Assembly (NCBI RefSeq): GCF_000943545.1
Contig: NZ_JTHP01000042.1
Location: forward strand, 1-56,518
Source of the DNA: Paenibacillus terrae
GTDB lineage: Bacteria > Bacillota > Bacilli > Paenibacillales > Paenibacillaceae
DNA: 56,518 nucleotides
Direction: 5' to 3'
Each line of letters opens with the position of its first letter. Positions within the stretch are counted from its first letter, which is position 1. Shown here in pieces: positions 51,290-56,518 of the stretch. The notes beneath the pieces are model-generated. The model searched no databases, was not told the origin of the DNA, and worked only from the letters and a program-made list of their open reading frames with translations. The translations under genes and the position numbers were made by a program.

Positions 51290-52159
51290 TTAAACGGTTT
51301 GGCCGTCGGTAACCAGTTTGATATGAATGCGGAACGGATCAGCTACGTATTTGGCACCATCGCGTTCCTCCACTCCATATCCTGCCGCAGTCAAACGGAC
51401 GACAACGGCCTCCAGTTCCGTTGGATTCGGCACAATCAGTTCAAAATAATCCAGGCCTGCAGCATGCTCGGGAGCTGGGGGCGCCCCTTCCCCTGCCCAT
51501 ATATTCAAGCCCATATGGTGGTGGTAACCACCTGCGGATACGAACATAGCAGACGAGCCATAGCGACATGTAATATCAAAACCGAGCACATCGCAATAAA
51601 ATTGCTGCGCCTTGAGCAAATTAGACACATGGAAGTGAACATGCCCAATTACCGTTCCTTCGGGCAATCCTTGCCAAGGTAGGTTCTCGGAAATAGCGAC
51701 CAAGCCTTCTGCATCCACAGGATCTGTTCCCATAATGTAATATCCGTTAGCATCTTTCTTCCACTGATCACGAGGACGATCCGCATAGATCTCTATCCCG
51801 TTATTATCCGGATCATGGATATACAGAGCTTCACTTACATCATGGTCCCCCTGTCCGATTTCAATCTCATGAGCAAGCAGATTACGCAGTGACAGGCCCA
51901 GAGCCACGCGGTTCGGTACAAGAATAGCAAAGTGATACAATCCGGCTGCGGATTGGCGCGGGAGAATAACTGCATTTTCAATAAACTTAAGGGTTAGCAG
52001 CGGGTGCTTTCCGTCGACTGTCAATTCAGCGGTATCCGCCGTTTGACGCAGCAGTTGGAAGCCAACAACCTCGGTATAAAATTCAATAGAGCGCTCCAAA
52101 TTACTAACCTTTAATGAAACCTGCCCGATTCTGGTGTTGTCATGGATATGTGCTGTCAT
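51290..52159 (-). CDS. catE: Extradiol ring-cleavage dioxygenase of the VOC family, CatE-like
   Basis: A 289-residue catechol 2,3-dioxygenase-type protein with two VOC repeats (IGQVSLKVSNLERSIEFYTEVVGF and IGHVHFHVSNLLKAQQFYCDVLGF). Likely metal ligands are the His in GHVHFH and HHHMGLN and the Glu in DYFELIV. Length and pairing with a DoxX protein upstream match the catDE operon of Bacillus subtilis, induced by catechol and quinones. It would open the ring of catechol-like compounds using Fe(II) and oxygen. The start follows AAGAGGGAAATCTC. Confidence 0.85.
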   Translation of the reverse strand: MTAHIHDNTRIGQVSLKVSNLERSIEFYTEVVGFQLLRQTADTAELTVDGKHPLLTLKFIENAVILPRQSAAGLYHFAILVPNRVALGLSLRNLLAHEIEIGQGDHDVSEALYIHDPDNNGIEIYADRPRDQWKKDANGYYIMGTDPVDAEGLVAISENLPWQGLPEGTVIGHVHFHVSNLLKAQQFYCDVLGFDITCRYGSSAMFVSAGGYHHHMGLNIWAGEGAPPAPEHAAGLDYFELIVPNPTELEAVVVRLTAAGYGVEERDGAKYVADPFRIHIKLVTDGQTV

Positions 52160-52207
52160 GAGATTTCCCTCTTTCTACGTGGATTGGAGGACTACGCTAA
52201 TGATAAA

Positions 52208-52621
52208 TTACTGTTCTGTTGAGGTACGGCGGCTAAACAAAGAATCCAGTGACAAACGAGTCGTTGGTGCAAATACCAAATGCAGAGCTACCAGAATAAA
52301 GGAAATATCCAGCTCATAACCTGCTCCCTGCCCATTACCCATCAAACCACCGGACAATTTTGCTGTGAAAATCGCTCCGATCAATACAATAACAAAAAGT
52401 CCAGAGACATAACGAGTAAACAACCCAAGAATTAAAGCAATTCCTCCGACTAACTCAATTACTGCAACGACATAACCTAAAAATCCTGGGACACCAATAC
52501 TGGAAAACCAGCCAGCTACATTACCCAGCCCCATTTGAAATTTAGCAATTCCGTGCGCCAAAAACAAGATACCCAACGCCACCCGCATAATTGTAGAAAT
52601 GTTTCTGCTTGCTGAACTCAT
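52208..52621 (-). CDS. catD: DoxX-family membrane protein, CatD-like
   Basis: A 137-residue protein with four hydrophobic helices. DoxX landmarks are ALGILFLAHGIAKFQMG, then GYVVAVIELVGGIALILGLFTRYVS and IGAIFTAKL. The start is placed at 52621 (MSSASRNISTIMRVALG) after GGAGAGATAA; the frame remains open to 52669. It lies 48 bases upstream of catE, as in the Bacillus catDE thiol/quinone-response operon. It probably supports catechol or quinone handling at the membrane; the biochemical role is not established. Confidence 0.83.
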   Translation of the reverse strand: MSSASRNISTIMRVALGILFLAHGIAKFQMGLGNVAGWFSSIGVPGFLGYVVAVIELVGGIALILGLFTRYVSGLFVIVLIGAIFTAKLSGGLMGNGQGAGYELDISFILVALHLVFAPTTRLSLDSLFSRRTSTEQ

Positions 52622-52686
52622 ATTTATCTCTCCATTCTGAATATTTTTTTCGCACCCGTATGAGCACATATTAATAATTATTTTAT

Positions 52687-52776
52687 ATTACTAATAATTT
52701 GGTTAAAAAAAATAAAATGATCTTGCTCTAAGCTGTAACTTATATAAGTACGAATCAAGCTCGAATTATTAGTAAT
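52687..52776. promoter_or_regulatory. Pair of inverted 13-base sites upstream of catD
   Basis: ATTACTAATAATT at 52687-52699 recurs as its exact reverse complement AATTATTAGTAAT at 52764-52776. The TTACTAATAA/TTATTAGTAA core resembles sites of the MarR/DUF24 regulators YodB and CatR that control catDE in Bacillus. The pair, 64 bases apart, could bind two dimers with looping. Regulator not seen in the window, unless the divergent XRE-cupin protein acts here. Confidence 0.5.
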
Positions 52777-52895
52777 AGGAATAATTATTTTGTAATGTGA
52801 ATTTATCATAAGAAACTATAGTCTGTCAACAAAATATTTGGTATGATAAATAATAAATTAGTATACATTATATTTCCTTGAAGGAGGAACACTCC

Positions 52896-53435
52896 ATGGG
52901 TATAGGATGCAACATACGCGCCGCGCGTAAACGTAAAAATTTATCCATTCAGCAAATATGCGAACGAACCGGATTATCTCAAGGCTTTATGAGTCAAGTG
53001 GAAAACAATAAAACCTCCCCTTCCATTGCTACACTGGACAGCATCGCTAATGCACTTAAGGTGCCCCTCGCTTTTCTGCTGCTCAAAGAAGAGGAACGGA
53101 TGCAGGTGATTCGCAAGGACGAGCGACGTAAAACGATTTATGGCAAAAATAAGCTTCAGGTGGACCATTTGGGGGGGCAGGGTAACGTCAAAATGATGCT
53201 GGTGGACATGCCGCCAGGCTCATCCACGGAAGAAGAGCATGCTCATGCGGGCGATGAGATTCATTTTGTTATGGAAGGCACAGTATATGTGGAGCAAGGC
53301 GAGGATTCGGCTACCCTTGAAGCAGGAGATTCCTTTAGCTGGAGAGCAGCCATTCCGCATTATGCCAAAAACATTGGAGAAAACAACGCACGTATTCTGA
53401 TCTCTGTATTTCTCGAAGCAGAGAATGACGTTTAA
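52896..53435 (+). CDS. XRE-family regulator with C-terminal cupin
   Basis: A 179-residue two-domain regulator. The N-terminal helix-turn-helix (NIRAARKRKNLSIQQICERTGLSQGFMSQVENNKTSPSIATL) is followed by a small cupin sensor with HAHAGDEIHFVMEGTVYV and GDSFSWRAAIPHYAKN. The start at 52896 follows AAGGAGGAACA; the frame upstream has only a TTG at the binding site. It is divergent from catDE. Proteins of this type control amino-acid, polyamine or antibiotic-response genes; the ligand is unknown. Confidence 0.88.
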   Translation: MGIGCNIRAARKRKNLSIQQICERTGLSQGFMSQVENNKTSPSIATLDSIANALKVPLAFLLLKEEERMQVIRKDERRKTIYGKNKLQVDHLGGQGNVKMMLVDMPPGSSTEEEHAHAGDEIHFVMEGTVYVEQGEDSATLEAGDSFSWRAAIPHYAKNIGENNARILISVFLEAENDV

Positions 53436-53450
53436 TAGAATCAAAAAAAG

Positions 53451-53496
53451 GCGCGTACCGGGAAGTCATTTTTCACTTCCGCGGTACGCGCTTTTT
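53451..53496. terminator. Strong bidirectional terminator
   Basis: GCGCGTACCG..GGAAGT pairs with ACTTCC..CGGTACGCGC, with TTTTT on the plus side and T-rich sequence on the minus strand (AAAAAAA on plus at 53443-53449). It ends both the regulator and the converging glycosidase-family gene. Confidence 0.88.
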
Positions 53497-53507
53497 ATAT
53501 TCCAACT

Positions 53508-54629
53508 CTATCTTTTCTTGGCTGCGTCAATGTCTCCAGGATTCATACCTTCCCAAATGTTAGGGATACTTATGTTCTCTGGATGCTCAAATACGAGGAA
53601 TGCTGTCGGTAAATACCGCTCGCCGTATTCAGATGAAGGTTTATTTACAATGGCATGATCCTTGACGAGCACGGTCGATGATCCACCATCCAGATTAGCA
53701 CCGATAACCGCTCCGTGTTTAAGTAAAATGTTTTGCATATCATACAAATTGGCACCGATGCTGTAACCTGGCTGACGACCGTCGATGGTCACAAAAATAA
53801 TCGCGCCATCTGCTCTTTGCCCCATTGCCGTACGGGGAGCAATTCCCCATCCTTCGCTTGCATTGCGAATAAGACCTTTACCATTCACGATCAAGCGTGG
53901 CTGGAAGGTAACCGCTTCTTGCACGTTCATTTTGGATAACTCGGACAGTGAATAATGCCCGGCCACCATTTTCCCCTGCTTATCAATCCCTACGATTTGG
54001 GCAGAAGCGTTTTTTCCCATATCATTGTAGTAGAGCTGGCCCTGAGAAATAACAACGCCGATCGGCTTAAAGCCATTTCCATTCCAGTTGGGATCGGCAA
54101 AGCCGCCGCCATTTACGCCTGCAACAGCTCCCAGGCGCTCTGCCATACTGGATACTCTTTCTCCTTTGCCTACCTTGGCAGGAATCCCGAGTCTGATTTT
54201 AGTTGGGTCATGCACCGTCATCACATAGCCGTGATAATTACGACCAGATACCTCTTCTACCTCAACCAGCGGCGTTTGCTGCACCTTGGTCGGTGTCAGA
54301 TCAGGCAGCTTGATCGTATGTCTGTCCTTCTCCTCGCCCATCTGCTCGAAACGGGCCGAATATTCGGCCACTCGCTTCTGCGCCTCCTCCTCACCAATAA
54401 AATATTTTGCCCAGTGACGATGTTGTGTTGTGATCAGCGTATCCGCCGCCAAGTAGCGCATGTCCTTGCCAGATGGCGTTAAAAACAGCCACGCCCCGCC
54501 CCCGACTCCTGCGAGCAGTAGTACAATAAAAAGCCGCGCCATAAAGCGACCGAATTTTCCTTTTCGTTTCTTTTTTTTGTTTTTCTGCCTGCGGGCTGTT
54601 GCACGCTGTGGCAAGACTTCCGGTTTCAT
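53508..54629 (-). CDS. Phosphodiester glycosidase family (NAGPA-domain) membrane-anchored protein
   Basis: A 373-residue protein. The N-terminus is highly basic (RRQKNKKKKRKGKFGRF), then one membrane helix (about 30-50), then an outside domain. The NAGPA/DUF2233 blocks are present: GVNGGGF, a GFKPIGVVISQG strand, IAPRTAMGQ and NLDGGSSTVLV. This family includes N-acetylglucosamine-1-phosphodiester alpha-N-acetylglucosaminidase and bacterial exopolysaccharide proteins. It likely removes or adds sugar-phosphate groups on a cell-envelope polymer. The start follows AGGAGAGATGACG. Confidence 0.85.
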   Translation of the reverse strand: MKPEVLPQRATARRQKNKKKKRKGKFGRFMARLFIVLLLAGVGGGAWLFLTPSGKDMRYLAADTLITTQHRHWAKYFIGEEEAQKRVAEYSARFEQMGEEKDRHTIKLPDLTPTKVQQTPLVEVEEVSGRNYHGYVMTVHDPTKIRLGIPAKVGKGERVSSMAERLGAVAGVNGGGFADPNWNGNGFKPIGVVISQGQLYYNDMGKNASAQIVGIDKQGKMVAGHYSLSELSKMNVQEAVTFQPRLIVNGKGLIRNASEGWGIAPRTAMGQRADGAIIFVTIDGRQPGYSIGANLYDMQNILLKHGAVIGANLDGGSSTVLVKDHAIVNKPSSEYGERYLPTAFLVFEHPENISIPNIWEGMNPGDIDAAKKR

Positions 54630-54846
54630 TCGTCATCTCTCCTGTATGCTGACTTCTGCCTTGAATATAACCCCGTTCTTTATGAGCTTGATAGGGTTTG
54701 TTGTTCAGGACAGCCATGCTGCTGATTCTGATCCTCAGAGGGTAACATATCGGCAGCGACATCTAACGACAATATCATAAACTAATTTTGTAGAATGATA
54801 GTGTCAATTTTTTAACAGATTCATCATACCGAAAAAGAACACAATA

Positions 54847-54880
54847 AAACAGCCCTCCACATTAATGTGAAGGACTGTTT
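54847..54880 (-). terminator. Terminator of the antiporter gene
   Basis: AAACAG..CCT..CACATT pairs with AATGTG..AGG..CTGTTT with two mismatches. TTTT follows on the minus strand, about 60 bases after the stop at 54942. Confidence 0.65.
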
Positions 54881-54941
54881 GGAATATTACGTTAAAATTT
54901 ACGTTTGCTTGAAACCCGTTTTGTTGCCGTTGCAATCCCTT

Positions 54942-56408
54942 TTACGGTGCGACCTCCGGTTCAAGCAGCATGAACAGTTCTTTCATTTGCTGGCGCTTGA
55001 GCTTCGGACTAAGCACATACAAGGTATCCCCCGGCTTAATCACCGTCGTGCCTCTCGGAGCTATAATTTGCTCTTCTCGAATAATAGCGGTGAACAAAAT
55101 GTCATCGGGAAGCTGCATGTCCTGAATTGCTTTGCCCACAATGGACATCCCTTCCTGCACTTGAATGTGATTGATCTCCGAGGTGGTTTTCCCTAGAGAT
55201 ACCAATTCCAAGAGCGAGGGTGATGACGTTTTGTTAGGGTCCATTAAGCCGAGTTTCACCGCCAGCCACGAAATGGTCGTACCTTGTATAATGGCCGAGG
55301 TAAGCACGACGAAGAATACGACATTGAAAAACAGCGGCCCCACATCCATTTCATCCAGCAGTGGATAGGTAGCCAGTACAATCGGTACCGCTCCCCTTAG
55401 TCCTGCCCAGGATAACAGCGTCATTTCGCGTATAGAGTACCTGGAAAAAAGCAGGCTCAGGAACACGCCAATCGGACGGGCTACGAGCATCAGGATGAAG
55501 GAAAGCGCCAAGCTTTGCCACGCAATGCCGAGCAACTGATCGGGAAAAACCAACAGTCCGAGCAGGACGAACATCATGATTTGCACCATCCAGGCGAAAC
55601 CGTTGTTAAAATGAATAATAGACCGCTTGTAGGTCAGGTCCGAATTACCCAGCACGATGGCCATGACATATACCGCCAGCAAGCCGCTTGCCTCCAGTAA
55701 GGATGCCGCCGCATACGTTAAGACCGCAAATGCCAGCGCCATGACGGGATACAGACCGGATGAATCAAAATTCATTTTATTAATGGCATATACAGCTATG
55801 CGTCCGAGCACAAAACCAACGACCAGACCAAAACCCATTTCCCACAAAAATAGTAGAATATGTACCCAAATGGATTGCTCAGGGTGATGTATCAGCTCAA
55901 TCAACGTTACCGTGAGGAATACGGCCATCGGATCATTACTGCCGGACTCCGCTTCCAGCGTGGATGTAATTCGTTTTTTGATGTTTTTACCACCTAAAAC
56001 AGAAAACACCGCTGCCGCATCCGTCGATCCGACAATAGCGCCGAACAGCATGGATTCCATCCAGCTCACGCCTAAAATAAACTTGGCGCAAACGCCAATG
56101 ACCACCGTCGTAATGATGACGCCAAGCGTCGATAATGACATCGCAGGTCGAATGACTGGCTTAACATCTGCAAACTTCGTTTGCATCCCGCCTTCAAATA
56201 AAATAACGATGAGCGCGAGAATCCCCACCAATTGCGTAATAAACGCATTATCAAAATAAATAAACTGACTGAGCACCATGCCGACGGCAATAAACAATAC
56301 GAGCGCAGGCATGCCGAAACGACTGGAAAATTTGGTAGTCAGTACGCCAACCAGCAGCAAGCCGGACAGCAAAAGCACAATAAAATTAATAACAGTTGTC
56401 TGTTCCAT
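54942..56408 (-). CDS. CPA-type potassium/proton (or sodium/proton) antiporter with TrkA-C domain
   Basis: A 488-residue membrane transporter with 12 or so hydrophobic segments and the CPA1 ion-site region (FEGGMQTKF, SGSNDPMAVFLT). It ends in a cytosolic TrkA-C (RCK-C) regulatory domain at about 400-488 (GMSIVGKAIQDMQLPDDILFTAIIRE and PGDTLYVLSP). This architecture is that of NhaP2/CvrA and related K+/H+ exchangers, which export potassium and are often controlled by a nucleotide bound to RCK-C. ATG follows AGGAGAAG. No upstream partner is inside the window. Confidence 0.88.
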   Translation of the reverse strand: MEQTTVINFIVLLLSGLLLVGVLTTKFSSRFGMPALVLFIAVGMVLSQFIYFDNAFITQLVGILALIVILFEGGMQTKFADVKPVIRPAMSLSTLGVIITTVVIGVCAKFILGVSWMESMLFGAIVGSTDAAAVFSVLGGKNIKKRITSTLEAESGSNDPMAVFLTVTLIELIHHPEQSIWVHILLFLWEMGFGLVVGFVLGRIAVYAINKMNFDSSGLYPVMALAFAVLTYAAASLLEASGLLAVYVMAIVLGNSDLTYKRSIIHFNNGFAWMVQIMMFVLLGLLVFPDQLLGIAWQSLALSFILMLVARPIGVFLSLLFSRYSIREMTLLSWAGLRGAVPIVLATYPLLDEMDVGPLFFNVVFFVVLTSAIIQGTTISWLAVKLGLMDPNKTSSPSLLELVSLGKTTSEINHIQVQEGMSIVGKAIQDMQLPDDILFTAIIREEQIIAPRGTTVIKPGDTLYVLSPKLKRQQMKELFMLLEPEVAP

Positions 56409-56518
56409 ACGATGGCTTCTCCTATCCTGAAAATAATGTTCATTTTTTCGCCTTTTATCTATATACCCTCAAATCACGCAGAATACTAATCTTAGGTAAA
56501 AAAAATATAAAATCAAAA

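Noticed and set aside
1..56518. CRISPR arrays, tRNA or rRNA genes
   Set aside because: No regularly spaced repeats, cloverleaf-like or rRNA-like sequences were seen on reading both strands; a covariance search was not possible.

Overview
The window looks like a chromosomal segment of a Paenibacillus, most likely the P. polymyxa group. This is inferred from Firmicute-style AGGAGG ribosome binding sites, Bacillus-type orthologues (an LmrA/LmrB-like pair, a CatD/CatE-like pair, YolD-like, DUF3817, DUF3934) and a large non-ribosomal peptide synthetase (NRPS) locus. No rRNA, tRNA or CRISPR array was seen. No species can be fixed from the sequence alone.

Layout. (1) 1-3.7 kb: a wrecked beta-glucoside locus. 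The end of an IS3-family element sits in the 3' end of a 6-phospho-beta-glucosidase gene, next to a PTS permease gene with two frameshifts. (2) 3.7-18.4 kb: an accessory redox region with repeated genes: five aldo/keto reductases, two intact zinc alcohol dehydrogenases, short-chain dehydrogenases, a carboxymuconolactone-decarboxylase-like gene, a cupin and TetR regulators. It also holds fossils of the same families: one ADH with its middle deleted, two SDR scraps, one TetR tail, one AKR without its start and one MFS remnant. This suggests repeated duplication and recombination of one SDR-ADH-AKR-TetR block. (3) 18.5-24 kb: a pseudouridine synthase, a DUF3934 protein, a Fur-box-preceded siderophore importer (binding protein and two permeases, no ATPase) and a VOC protein. 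(4) 24-33.4 kb: a flavin/Fe-S oxidoreductase, a DUF3817 membrane protein, a YolD-like protein, an lmrA-lmrB-like divergent pair, a MATE exporter and catalase. (5) 33.5-36.4 kb: an apparent operon of an NrtR-like NUDIX regulator, a NADAR protein, a PARG-like protein (frameshifted) and an APS kinase, pointing to ADP-ribose/NAD chemistry. (6) 36.6-50.1 kb: the NRPS locus. Protein 1 is A-PCP-C(divergent). Protein 2 is half-C-A-PCP-E-C-A-PCP-C(terminal). A family-17 glycosyltransferase gene overlaps the second NRPS gene by four bases. There is no thioesterase. (7) 50.2-56.5 kb: glutaminase, a catDE-like pair with a divergent XRE-cupin regulator, a phosphodiester glycosidase-family protein and a K+/H+ antiporter.

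The most interesting system is the NRPS-GT17 cluster. Active-site codes read by eye suggest a short hydrophobic peptide of the form Ile - D-(hydrophobic/aromatic) - Val-like. Release may be by a terminal condensation domain, and the product may be sugar-modified by the coupled GT17. An unusual feature is a complete but HHxxxDG-deviant C domain at the end of protein 1 facing an extra half C domain at the start of protein 2.

At least six single-frame breaks occur in otherwise well-conserved genes (bglP twice, an SDR, the CMD-family gene, the siderophore-binding lipoprotein and the PARG-like gene). Some may be real decay and some may be sequencing indels. The NRPS genes, 12 kb of continuous frame, are intact.
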